In this document: positions 34,770-43,052 of the stretch, one piece after another
Position numbering within the stretch: position 1 is the first letter of the stretch
How the letters are laid out: each line of letters begins with the position of its first letter
From: CAZNLL01 sp964573885
GTDB lineage: Bacteria; Desulfobacterota; DSM-4660; Desulfatiglandales; Desulfatiglandaceae
Direction of reading: 5' to 3'
NCBI GenBank assembly: GCA_964573885.1
Contig: CAZNLL010000011.1
Location: 1-48,199, forward strand
DNA: 48,199 bases
Notes under the pieces: model-generated
Seen by the model: only the letters and a program-made list of their open reading frames with translations
What the model was told of the DNA's origin: nothing
Databases searched by the model: none
Made by a program: the position numbers and the translations under genes

Positions 34770-35605
34770 TTTTCTTATGGTTTGACTTGGCCCTTTTTTT
34801 TGAACTGCTTGCCACCGGGGGGTTCATTGTCTATCTCATTAAACAGAAGAAATGGGCCTTCAGGTATGCTTATTGGATCCTCCTGGCCGGATTCCTCTGC
34901 CATACTGTTTTCCTGGGTTATCGGTATTACTTGTTAGGCACGGCACCAGTGCTGAACCTCAAATCGGCCCTTTCCTTTTTTTCCTGGACCATCATCGGGG
35001 TTTACCTGCTCTTTCAAGCAAAATTCCGGCTCATGGTTCTGGGCTCTTTCGTGGCGCCATTTGCGGCCTTTTTGATGATCATTTCCTCTGCCATGCCTTG
35101 GATCCAGGAGCCGATTAAGCCCATATTTAAGAGCGTGTGGTTGACCGTGCACGTGGGAACCATCTTTATTGGCAACGCCCTTTTTGCCATGGCCTTTGTG
35201 GCGGCAATTATGTATCTTATCCAAGAGCACCAGATCAAGCAGAAGCGATTGGGCACCTTTTATAGTCGGCTTCCCTCTCTGGCCACCCTGGACAGCATTA
35301 ATTACCACGCCCTTATTTATGGCTTTCCTTTTCTAACCTTAGGGATGATTACAGGTTCCATTTACGCCCAGTTCGCCCTGGGAAGCTACTGGCAGTGGGA
35401 TCCCAAAGAGGTGTGGTCACTCATTACCTGGCTCTTTTACGCGGCCCTTCTCCATGAAAGACTCGCCGTGGGATGGCGGGGCAGGAAGGCTGCCATTATG
35501 TCCATCCTCTGTTTCTGTATCCTTGCTTTTACCTTTATCGGGGCAAGCCTGTGGCTTGGGGGTTACCATAGTTTTGACAGCCTGGGAGTCCGGGAAGCAT
35601 TATGA
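34766..35605 (+). CDS. CcsA/HemX-type cytochrome c assembly membrane protein
   Basis: A 279-residue inner-membrane protein with about eight hydrophobic helices. The tryptophan-rich motif GSYWQWDPKEVWSLITW (about residues 202-218) is the WWD-type heme-handling signature of CcsA/CcmF proteins, and nearby histidines (HVGT, LLHERL) may be heme ligands. Proteins of this type next to hemA are often named HemX. The start overlaps the siroheme gene and the stop overlaps hemA, so the three are translationally coupled. Confidence 0.88.
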   Translation: MIFLWFDLALFFELLATGGFIVYLIKQKKWAFRYAYWILLAGFLCHTVFLGYRYYLLGTAPVLNLKSALSFFSWTIIGVYLLFQAKFRLMVLGSFVAPFAAFLMIISSAMPWIQEPIKPIFKSVWLTVHVGTIFIGNALFAMAFVAAIMYLIQEHQIKQKRLGTFYSRLPSLATLDSINYHALIYGFPFLTLGMITGSIYAQFALGSYWQWDPKEVWSLITWLFYAALLHERLAVGWRGRKAAIMSILCFCILAFTFIGASLWLGGYHSFDSLGVREAL

Positions 35606-36888
35606 TCAAGATTTTGAACATCGGCATGAACCATGAAACAGCGCCCGTGGAACTAAGAGAGCGCTTGGCCACGGAGCCGAATAATGCATTGGAAGCCCTG
35701 GCTTTTATGCGGGAGCAGGAATGTATCAAAGAGGGCCTTTTTCTTTCAACATGTAACAGGGTGGAAGCGCTCCTGACTACAGACGAGGTGGAAAAGGCAA
35801 GGAAGCTGATCCTGTCTTTGATGTCCAGGCTCGGCAGGATACCGGAGGAGCAATTCCGCTCAAGCCTCTATACCCACGAGGATCAGGGTGCGGTACGACA
35901 CATTTTCAAGGTCGCTTCAAGCCTGGACTCCATGGTGGTTGGGGAACCCCAGATTCTGGGGCAGATCAAGGAGGCCTATGTCCTTGCCACCACACAAAAG
36001 ACATCGGGGGTCATTCTGAACCGGGTGATGCACCGGGCCTTCCATGTGGCCAAGAGGGTACGAACAGAAACCGAGATCTGTGAGACAGCCGTCTCCATCA
36101 GCTATGCGGCCGTGGAATTGGCCAAGAAGATCTTTTATAGCCTTGAGGGGAAAAAGGCCCTCCTCATCGGTGCTGGAGAAATGGTGGAGCTCGCCGCCCG
36201 ACACTTGATGAGTCAGGGTGTAAGCGCCATGGTTGTGGCCAACCGGACCTTTGAACGGGCCGTGGAGGTAGCGAAAAGCTTCAAGGCACGCCCCGTCTCT
36301 CTTGAAGAAGTGGATGGCCAGCTTCTTGATGTGGACATTGTGTTGACCTCAACGGCGGCTACCGACTATGTCATAGCCCACTCCCAGGTCAAGCGCTGCC
36401 TGAAAAAGAGGAGGAATCGACCTCTCTTTTTCATCGACATCGCCGTGCCCAGGGATGTTGATCCTAAAGTCAATAGCCTGGACAACGTCTATGTTTACGA
36501 CATTGATGACCTTAAAGGCCTGGTGGCACTTAATGTGGCACAGCGGCAAAAGGAAGCCGTGAAGGGCCAACGGATCGTTGAAGAGGAAGTGGTCAAGTTC
36601 GAGAAATGGCTCGAGACCCTGGCCGTTGTACCCACCATCGTTTCATTGCGGGAAAAGGCGGATACCATTATCGACACGGAGTGGGGTAAAAGCAGTTCGG
36701 CCTTGAAAGAGCTCAGCCCGGAACAAAAAGAGGCGGTTCGGGTTTTGACACGGTCTGTTGCAGAGAAGCTCCTGAACGACCCCATTCTTTATCTTAAAGG
36801 CAAGGCGTCAAGACCCACCCTCAACAGCTACTTGGATGTGGTGAGAAAGCTCTTTAATCTGGACGGGGACAAGGGAGAGAGGTCTTAA
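35602..36888 (+). CDS. hemA: Glutamyl-tRNA reductase
   Basis: A 428-residue enzyme that reduces glutamyl-tRNA to glutamate-1-semialdehyde, the first committed step of tetrapyrrole synthesis. The nucleophilic cysteine is in LSTCNRVEALL, followed by GEPQILGQIKEAY and the NADPH loop LLIGAGEMVELAARHL. The C-terminal dimerisation helices are complete. Its ATG overlaps the CcsA-like stop (ATGA). It depends on GltX (3231-4673) for its substrate. Confidence 0.97.
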   Translation: MIKILNIGMNHETAPVELRERLATEPNNALEALAFMREQECIKEGLFLSTCNRVEALLTTDEVEKARKLILSLMSRLGRIPEEQFRSSLYTHEDQGAVRHIFKVASSLDSMVVGEPQILGQIKEAYVLATTQKTSGVILNRVMHRAFHVAKRVRTETEICETAVSISYAAVELAKKIFYSLEGKKALLIGAGEMVELAARHLMSQGVSAMVVANRTFERAVEVAKSFKARPVSLEEVDGQLLDVDIVLTSTAATDYVIAHSQVKRCLKKRRNRPLFFIDIAVPRDVDPKVNSLDNVYVYDIDDLKGLVALNVAQRQKEAVKGQRIVEEEVVKFEKWLETLAVVPTIVSLREKADTIIDTEWGKSSSALKELSPEQKEAVRVLTRSVAEKLLNDPILYLKGKASRPTLNSYLDVVRKLFNLDGDKGERS

Positions 36889-36889
36889 A

Positions 36890-37273
36890 ATGATATCGAA
36901 GAATAAGGTCCCTATAGACCTAAACGGCCTGGTCAACTCCTTAAAGGATCACCCCCGTTATTTCCACATGGGTATGATTGCTGGCCACCTCGGCGTGGTT
37001 CGTGGCACTTCTTTGGACGGCAGACGTGTCACCGCAGTACAGGTCCACTTTGATACTGGTTTAATCCAGAATATAAAGTGTAAAATAGAGAATTTGCCTG
37101 GTATTATTAAAGTTTTGATTGAACTTCGTGAAGGCCGTCTCACAGTGGGGGAGGATATTATGGCCGTTGTGGTGGGAGGAGATACGCGCCAACATGTATT
37201 CCCTGCCCTGGCAGAGGCGGTTGATCTTATTAAGCAAGAAGCGGTGAAAAAGGAAGAGTTTTTTGAGCTTTAA
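36890..37273 (+). CDS. MoaE-like molybdopterin synthase large subunit homologue
   Basis: A 127-residue protein with MoaE-like order: an N-terminal helix, GHLGVVRG in place of the usual GxVR loop, LREGRLTVGEDIMAVVVGG (the GRL.VGE signature), then a helix ending VKKEEFF where canonical MoaE has PIWKKE. It should convert cPMP to molybdopterin with a MoaD partner, but motif changes leave room for another role. It starts 1 base after hemA and lies just before moaC; no moaD or moaA is in the window. Confidence 0.75.
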   Translation: MISKNKVPIDLNGLVNSLKDHPRYFHMGMIAGHLGVVRGTSLDGRRVTAVQVHFDTGLIQNIKCKIENLPGIIKVLIELREGRLTVGEDIMAVVVGGDTRQHVFPALAEAVDLIKQEAVKKEEFFEL

Positions 37274-37287
37274 TCGCGGGGACGGCT

Positions 37288-37728
37288 ATGGGCATGGTTG
37301 ATGTGGGGGAGAAGCCCTCTGTTAGACGTCAGGCCGAAGCGGCAGGAGAGATCTTTCTGTCTCCCGGAACCATCCGGGCGATCCAAGGGGGGGGGATCAA
37401 GAAAGGGGATCCTTTCCTGGTGGCGGAGATAGCAGGAATAAGCGCTGCCAAACAGACTCATCTTCTTATCCCTCACTGTCATCAGATCCCTTTGGACACG
37501 GCCGGGGTCCGCTTTCGGCTCTCCGAGACATGTGTTGAGGCGCAATGTTTTGTGAAGGCCCAGGCGCGCACGGGAGTGGAGATGGAGGCCCTGGCGGGCG
37601 TTTGTATGGCCTTGTGCACCTTGTGGGACATGGTCAAGTATCTGGAAAAGGATGACCGAGGCCAGTACCCTTCCACCCGGATCAGCAATATCAGGGTGCT
37701 GAGTAAAGAAAAGGCCGATCGGGGATGA
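37288..37728 (+). CDS. moaC: Cyclic pyranopterin monophosphate synthase MoaC
   Basis: A 146-residue enzyme that forms cPMP in molybdenum cofactor synthesis. The family motifs are MVDVGEKPSVRRQA, GGIKKGD, the LIPHCHQIPL active-site loop, and TGVEMEALAGV, with a DMVKYLEKDDRGQYP segment in the C-terminal part. ATG 37288 and 37294 are both possible. It follows the MoaE-like gene by 14 bases. Confidence 0.93.
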   Translation: MGMVDVGEKPSVRRQAEAAGEIFLSPGTIRAIQGGGIKKGDPFLVAEIAGISAAKQTHLLIPHCHQIPLDTAGVRFRLSETCVEAQCFVKAQARTGVEMEALAGVCMALCTLWDMVKYLEKDDRGQYPSTRISNIRVLSKEKADRG

Positions 37729-37780
37729 AGGAATGGTGGAGAGGTCAGAAAGCTATTCTGTATGCAGGGGGAAGGACCTT

Positions 37781-38464
37781 ATGAAAGGGCGTCATGTTTT
37801 TGTGGTTTTATGGGTTGCCTCGGTTATGGGCCTGCTGGTTCGGCCGGCCTGGGCTGAAAAGGCTTATGTCACGGATTCCTTTAAAATCACCTTCCGAAGC
37901 GGCCCCAGCATTGAAAACAAGGTCATTGCCTTCCTGGTTTCAGGGGAACCCGTGGAGGTGCTGGGGTCTGAGGACGGCTGGTCTCAGGTGCGTTTGATTG
38001 AGGGAGATGATAAGGACCGGGAAGGGTGGGTCCTGAGCAGGTATCTCGTGACCCGTGTCCCCTGGGAGAGACAGGCCAAGGCCTTGAGTGAGGAGAATGC
38101 ACGGCTCAAGGAAAGGGTGACTGCCTTGAACCAGGAACGTGAGACATTAAACATTCAAGTCCATTCCCTTGCCGAGAAAATGGAGGAATGTTCTGAAACC
38201 CTGAGCGCGGTGCAGGACAAGTATAATACCCTACAAAGGGGGGCGGCGGATTACCTGGATTTGAAAGGGGCCTATCAGGCCATGGGGGAAGAGTTGGAAC
38301 GGGTTCGCAAGAGGGTGGAAATCCTCAACAGCGAAAACCGCCGGTTAAGCTCATCCCAGAGAAACAGGTGGTTCGCCACCGGCGCCTTGGTGCTTCTTTG
38401 CGGGTTGTTAATCGGCTTGCTTATAGGGAGGCAACAGAAGAAACGCAGGCCTTCTTACTATTGA
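37781..38464 (+). CDS. SH3 domain and C-terminal anchor protein (TIGR04211-like)
   Basis: A 227-residue envelope protein. A signal peptide ends with RPAWA at about residue 25, an SH3b-like domain (about 28-88, FRSGPSIENKVIAFL and GWVLSRYL) follows, then a coiled coil (about 95-195), one membrane helix (about 197-217) and a basic tail RQQKKRR. This order matches the SH3-and-anchor family of proteobacteria; its role is probably cell-wall related, but undefined. ATG 37781 has AAGGA at a good distance; the open frame from 37733 adds 16 untypical residues. Confidence 0.85.
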   Translation: MKGRHVFVVLWVASVMGLLVRPAWAEKAYVTDSFKITFRSGPSIENKVIAFLVSGEPVEVLGSEDGWSQVRLIEGDDKDREGWVLSRYLVTRVPWERQAKALSEENARLKERVTALNQERETLNIQVHSLAEKMEECSETLSAVQDKYNTLQRGAADYLDLKGAYQAMGEELERVRKRVEILNSENRRLSSSQRNRWFATGALVLLCGLLIGLLIGRQQKKRRPSYY

Positions 38465-38531
38465 GACCCAAGTGTTTAACGCCTTATTCCAGGAAACGGG
38501 GCCATTAGGCGGCCGCGGGCCCAAGGAAGAG

Positions 38532-39680
38532 ATGCATTTAGAACCTACCATGAAGCAGGCCGTCCTCCGAAGGACTGCGAGAAAATTCTGTGAAACCAGG
38601 CTTTCCAGTGCGGCGGGTATGATGGATCGAGACGCCCGTTTTCCCTGGGACATTGCCCGGGAAATGGCGGACCTCCAGTATTTTGGTCTGGAAATTCCCG
38701 CCCTTTACGGCGGTGCCGGGCTCGATACGGCGAGCAGCGCTATTGTTATCGAAGAGATCGCCAGGGTCAGTGCAGCCATGGGCCTTTGTGTCTCCGTCCA
38801 CAACAGTGTTTCCGCCTATCCCCTCTACCTTTACGGGGATGAAGGGCAGCGGCGGGAATATCTTATTCCCCTGGCCCGGGGGGAAAAGATCGGGACCTTT
38901 TGTCTCACAGAACCCAATGCCGGCTCTGACGCTTCCTCCATTGAGACAAGGGCGTTCCTCCATGGGGACGAATATGTCCTGAACGGCAACAAGATCTTTG
39001 TCACCAACGGGGGGGTTTCCGGAGTCAACCTCATATTCGCCACCCTGGAGGGAGGGCAAAAGGACAGGGGGTTCAGCGTTTTTATTGTGGACTCTGAGAC
39101 CCGGGGCCTGGTCAAGGGGCCGCCTGAGGACCTTATAGGTATGCGGGGCAATCCTGTCTGCCCCATTTCACTTCATGACTGCCGGGTTCCGGTGAAAAAT
39201 CGGCTGGGGGAGGAGGGGGAAGGGCTCAAGATTGCCCTATCCATCCTCGACGGGGGTCGGATAGGCATTGCGGCTCAGGCCCTGGGCATTGCCCAGGCCT
39301 CCCTGGATCTGTCCTTGAGGTATGCCAAGGAACGGCAACAGTTCGGAAAAGCCCTTTCTGAATTCGGGGCCATCAAGCATTTTCTGGCGGATATGGCCAC
39401 GCGGATCGATGCGGCCCGGTTACTGGTTTTCCGCGCCTGTCACCTGAAAGATAAAGGTCGGCACCATGGCCGGGAGTCTGCCATGGCAAAGGTTTACGCC
39501 AGTGAGGCCGCGGTTTACGCGGCAAGGATCGGTATCCAAATCCACGGAGGCTACGGGTGCACCAAGGCCTATCCTATTGAGCGACTCTACAGGGATTCAA
39601 AGGTTTGTGAGATCTATGAGGGCACCTCTGAGGTTCAACGCATGATCATCGCCAGGAGTCTTATCCATGAATCCGTGTGA
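38532..39680 (+). CDS. Acyl-CoA dehydrogenase
   Basis: A 382-residue flavoenzyme that oxidises an acyl-CoA to enoyl-CoA and passes electrons to ETF. The FAD/substrate motif FCLTEPNAGSDASS, the C-terminal IQIHGGYGCTKAYPIERLYRDSK and the catalytic glutamate E363 in EIYEGTSEVQ are intact. The substrate chain cannot be told. ATG 38532 gives the normal length; the earlier ATG 38472 adds 20 residues. The paired etfB and etfA follow 29 bases later, strongly suggesting a dedicated electron acceptor. Confidence 0.95.
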   Translation: MHLEPTMKQAVLRRTARKFCETRLSSAAGMMDRDARFPWDIAREMADLQYFGLEIPALYGGAGLDTASSAIVIEEIARVSAAMGLCVSVHNSVSAYPLYLYGDEGQRREYLIPLARGEKIGTFCLTEPNAGSDASSIETRAFLHGDEYVLNGNKIFVTNGGVSGVNLIFATLEGGQKDRGFSVFIVDSETRGLVKGPPEDLIGMRGNPVCPISLHDCRVPVKNRLGEEGEGLKIALSILDGGRIGIAAQALGIAQASLDLSLRYAKERQQFGKALSEFGAIKHFLADMATRIDAARLLVFRACHLKDKGRHHGRESAMAKVYASEAAVYAARIGIQIHGGYGCTKAYPIERLYRDSKVCEIYEGTSEVQRMIIARSLIHESV

Positions 39681-39709
39681 GTATGGATCCTTTTTAAGGG
39701 AGCAAATTC

Positions 39710-40519
39710 ATGAATATGGTTGTGGCCATTAAACAGGTCCCTGATGTCCCAAACATCAGAATCGACAGGGAGCGGATGACGGTCATCCGCGAGGGGGTGG
39801 AAAGTATTATCAATCCCCTGGATTATGTGGCCCTGGAAGCGGCCTTGGACTTGCGGAACAGGCACGGGGGCAAGGTTGTGGCCCTCACCATGGGCCCCCT
39901 TCAAAGCGAAGAGGCCCTCAGAGAGGCCCTTGCAGCCGGTGCTGATGAGGGAATCCTGTTAACAGACCCCGCCTTTGCAGGGGCGGACACCCTGGCCACC
40001 AGCCATGTCCTTGCCAGGGCTATCTCCAGGACCACTCCCTTTCCAGATCTGATCCTGTGCGGGATGCAGACCATAGACAGCGATACCGGCCATGTGGGCC
40101 CCCAGATTGCAGAGGAGCTGGATGTGCCGCAGGTTTGTGGAGTCAGCGAGATCCATGTGGACGAGGAATGCCTGGTAGTCAAGAGGGTGAGCGACGGGTC
40201 ACTGGACTCGGTCCGGGTCACCATGCCCGTGGTACTCACCGTGACCCAGCACATATGCGAGGTGAGAAACCTGCCATTGGGTGCCCTGGAGGCTGCCTTT
40301 TCTGAAAAAAGTATTGTCCAGTGGTCTATGGACCAACTGGGGCTGGAGGAAAGCGAGGTGGGCCTTTCAGGGTCTGCAACACAGGTGTGGAGGCTTCGGC
40401 CTCCCCCACCGAGAAGAGAAGGCCGAGTCTTTGATGCCTCCCCCCAGGAGCTCGTGGACCACCTGATTCGTAAACTGGAAGGTTTGAGCGTTTTGGATGA
40501 GGAAGAGGAAGACCAATAA
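39710..40519 (+). CDS. etfB: Electron transfer flavoprotein beta subunit
   Basis: A 269-residue EtfB/FixA-family subunit that binds AMP or a second flavin and carries electrons from acyl-CoA dehydrogenases. Motifs are VVAIKQVPD, MGPLQSEEALREALAAGADEG omitted in part, and GMQTIDSDTGHVGPQIAEEL. A Glu-rich C-terminal tail follows. AAGGGAG lies 8 bases before the ATG. It overlaps etfA by 23 bases. Confidence 0.95.
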   Translation: MNMVVAIKQVPDVPNIRIDRERMTVIREGVESIINPLDYVALEAALDLRNRHGGKVVALTMGPLQSEEALREALAAGADEGILLTDPAFAGADTLATSHVLARAISRTTPFPDLILCGMQTIDSDTGHVGPQIAEELDVPQVCGVSEIHVDEECLVVKRVSDGSLDSVRVTMPVVLTVTQHICEVRNLPLGALEAAFSEKSIVQWSMDQLGLEESEVGLSGSATQVWRLRPPPPRREGRVFDASPQELVDHLIRKLEGLSVLDEEEEDQ

Positions 40520-41504
40520 ATTCGGAGGCGTTTGGGTTTTTGGGGATTACAGAAATTATTTCCAAAACCGGGTGACCCTGCAGCTCATTGCCAAGGCCAC
40601 GGATCTGGCCAGGGATCTCAAGACCGAGGCGGCCGTGGTGGTGTTGGGTCAAGACATTCACCAGTATGTCATGGAATATGTGGCCCATGGCGCAGACATC
40701 ATCATTGCGGCCCAACATCCCCAACTCAAGGATTACGAGGTGGAAACTTATACGGCCGTCCTTGACCGCTGGGTAAAGGCCTTTGAGCCTGAGATCTTCC
40801 TTGCCGGTGCCACTTCCTTTGGCCGTGAGTTTTTCCCCAGGCTTGCCAAGAGGCTCCACACAGGACTGAGCGCAGATTGTTTGGCCCTGGAAGTGGACCC
40901 CGATACGGGACTCCTTGTTCAGACCACCCCTGCCTTTGGGGGAGAGTTGCTGGCGGAGGTGGTCACCCCCCACCACAGGCCTCAGATGGCGACTGTGCAC
41001 CCCGGGGTTTTTCAGGAGAGAGCCCACAATTCAGAGGCCTTGGGGCGTATCATATATCCCGAAATAGGGCCCCTGCCTGTTCCACGCATGAAGACAATCA
41101 GGAGCCGCCGTCAGCAGTCCCACAAGCTCAATCTGGAAAACGCCCGTGTGGTTATCGCAGGGGGCAGGGGCCTGGGCACCAAAGATGAATTCCAAATGCT
41201 CTACGAAATCGCAGAATTACTCGAAGGGGAGGTTGGGGCCACCCGGCCCGCCGTGGCGGAGGGCTGGGCGGAAGAGGACAGACTTCTGGGGCAGACGGGC
41301 AAAAGCGTTAAACCCACACTGCTCATTTCGGTGGGGACTTCCGGTGCCCTGCAGTACACCACGGGTATCCAAGGGGCGGAGACCATCATTGCCATAAACC
41401 GTGATCCCCACGCCCCTATTTTCAGAATGGCCGACCTGGGTTTGGTCGGGGACGTCCATACCCTATTGCCATTGCTTTTGGACGTGCTGCGCAGGCGCCT
41501 TTGA
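40497..41504 (+). CDS. etfA: Electron transfer flavoprotein alpha subunit
   Basis: A 335-residue EtfA/FixB-family subunit. The C-terminal FAD domain shows VVIAGGRGLGTKDEF, TRPAVAEGW, GQTGKSVKPTLLISVG and NRDPHAPIFRMADLGLVGD. In the flavin loop the usual SGAxQH reads SGALQY, so the common histidine is tyrosine. The only suitable start, ATG 40497, lies inside the end of etfB, so the pair is translationally coupled. It works with EtfB and probably the dehydrogenase at 38532. Confidence 0.95.
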   Translation: MRKRKTNKFGGVWVFGDYRNYFQNRVTLQLIAKATDLARDLKTEAAVVVLGQDIHQYVMEYVAHGADIIIAAQHPQLKDYEVETYTAVLDRWVKAFEPEIFLAGATSFGREFFPRLAKRLHTGLSADCLALEVDPDTGLLVQTTPAFGGELLAEVVTPHHRPQMATVHPGVFQERAHNSEALGRIIYPEIGPLPVPRMKTIRSRRQQSHKLNLENARVVIAGGRGLGTKDEFQMLYEIAELLEGEVGATRPAVAEGWAEEDRLLGQTGKSVKPTLLISVGTSGALQYTTGIQGAETIIAINRDPHAPIFRMADLGLVGDVHTLLPLLLDVLRRRL

Positions 41505-41544
41505 TGGGGCGCTGAAAGCCATGAGGGATCGGAGGGGAGGCCTG

Positions 41545-42003
41545 GTGGAATACGAAGAAAGCAGGATCAGTGCCCATCACAACTATCTGGTCAATCGAGT
41601 GCTTACGCCGGGATTTGTGGTAGGGAAGCCCAATGAGGACAAGGGGTTCTTTCTGCTTGCAGACCTGGTGCTGCCCGGGGAGAGTACCCCCCGGATTTGC
41701 GCCAGGCTCCTGGATGCCCAGGGGGTGTTGCTCCTGGAATTGGAGTGGAACCGGATCCGGGAAAACCCCGGGATGTGCACCCACAGGCCTGTCCCCGGAG
41801 GGTTCGTGATCGTACTACCCTCTGAAGAGGCCCTTATGGAGGTGCGCACCGAATCCTTTGCCAATGGCTACATCACCCGCATCAAGGCAAGGCTTTTTGA
41901 CGAGACAGGTCAAGTACGCAGCGAAACCCTGGGAGAGAGCCTACAGGTCCGAGGTGAAGCAAAGCTGGTGTTGGACTCGCCCTTTGTGTTTTCCCGAAAA
42001 TGA
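41545..42003 (+). CDS. Protein of unknown function next to etfA
   Basis: A 152-residue protein I do not recognise. It is soluble and beta-rich in appearance (GFFLLADLVLP, RICARLLDAQGVLLLELEWN, GYITRIKARLFDETG), without cysteine clusters or membrane segments. The GTG start at 41545 is chosen because GGAGGGGAGG lies directly upstream; ATG 41521 is 8 codons earlier with no such site. Its stop overlaps the next gene's ATG (ATGA), placing it in the ETF operon. Confidence 0.65.
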   Translation: MEYEESRISAHHNYLVNRVLTPGFVVGKPNEDKGFFLLADLVLPGESTPRICARLLDAQGVLLLELEWNRIRENPGMCTHRPVPGGFVIVLPSEEALMEVRTESFANGYITRIKARLFDETGQVRSETLGESLQVRGEAKLVLDSPFVFSRK

Positions 42004-43016
42004 TGGCTGAAGAGGATTCCAAGAAGGATGAGCGGATTTCTTATCTGGAGGAAAGGCTCGAGACTTTCCCCAGATATCCCCTGTCTGTGGCTCCCACCCC
42101 CTGTCATCTTCTTCCCTTTTTGAAGGAAGCCTTTGGTGTGGAGGTCTATTGCAAACGCGAGGACCTGAGTGGTTTTGCCTTTGGGGGGAACAAGACCCGC
42201 AAGCTTGAATTTCTCCTGGGTGAGGCCTTGGCCCAAGGATGCGACACCCTGGTCACCTGTGGAGGGATACAGTCCAATTTCTGCAGAATGGCGGCCGCTG
42301 CAGGGGCAGTGGCAGGAATGGATGTATATCTGATCCTGGGCGGCAGGGCACCGGAACGTCTTACCGGGAACCTGCTCCTGGACAGCCTGGTGGGCGCAGA
42401 AATGATCTTTGTGGGCACCCCCGTGTGGAGTGTCTGGGAAAGGGAGAGCGAGCGCCTGTCTGAGCGATTGATTCGGGAGGGCCGAAAGGTTTTCAGAATC
42501 CCCATGGGCGGATCCGTGCCTGTGGGCGTAATGGGCTATGTTACGGTATTTCTGGAAATCCTGGAGGAGGAGAAGAGATTAGGGCTCTCCTTTGATCGGA
42601 TCATCCATGCCTCGGGTTCAGGCGGCACCCAAGCCGGTCTGTTGGTGGGACAAGGCCTGTGCGCTTGGCCGGGGAAAATCGCAGGCATATCCGTGGCCAT
42701 GCCCAGGGAGGGCCTGGAGGAAAAGGTCTTTGACTTGGCCCGCCACACGGCTTCCCTTTTAGGGGGACGGATAAATCGGGACTCGGTGTTTGTGGATGAC
42801 GGCTTTGTGGGTGCGGGTTACGCCGTCCCCACCCGCGGGGCCCGGGAGGCCATTCAATACTTTGCCACCCATGGAGGGCTTTTTCTTGACCATGTCTATA
42901 CGGGCAAAGCGGCTTCCGCCCTCATGGCCTGGCTTGATGAGGGTCGTCTGGCCCAAGAAAGGGTCCTTTTCATCCATACGGGGGGTGGCCCGGAGCTGTT
43001 CGCCGAAACCGGCTGA
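42000..43016 (+). CDS. PLP-dependent ACC deaminase/D-cysteine desulfhydrase-like enzyme
   Basis: A 338-residue fold-type II PLP enzyme. The Schiff-base lysine is probably K65 in FGGNKTRKLEFLL, and the substrate/PLP loop is CGGIQSNFCR (Q91-R96). In DcyD-like members the residue after QSN is usually His; here it is Phe94. The later ASGSGGTQAGLL phosphate-binding loop is intact. Activity on D-cysteine, ACC or another amino acid cannot be settled. It overlaps the upstream orphan by 4 bases and precedes cinA. Confidence 0.88.
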   Translation: MMAEEDSKKDERISYLEERLETFPRYPLSVAPTPCHLLPFLKEAFGVEVYCKREDLSGFAFGGNKTRKLEFLLGEALAQGCDTLVTCGGIQSNFCRMAAAAGAVAGMDVYLILGGRAPERLTGNLLLDSLVGAEMIFVGTPVWSVWERESERLSERLIREGRKVFRIPMGGSVPVGVMGYVTVFLEILEEEKRLGLSFDRIIHASGSGGTQAGLLVGQGLCAWPGKIAGISVAMPREGLEEKVFDLARHTASLLGGRINRDSVFVDDGFVGAGYAVPTRGAREAIQYFATHGGLFLDHVYTGKAASALMAWLDEGRLAQERVLFIHTGGGPELFAETG

Positions 43017-43052
43017 GGCGCCTATCCACGAACTTCTGAAGGAGCTGGATAC

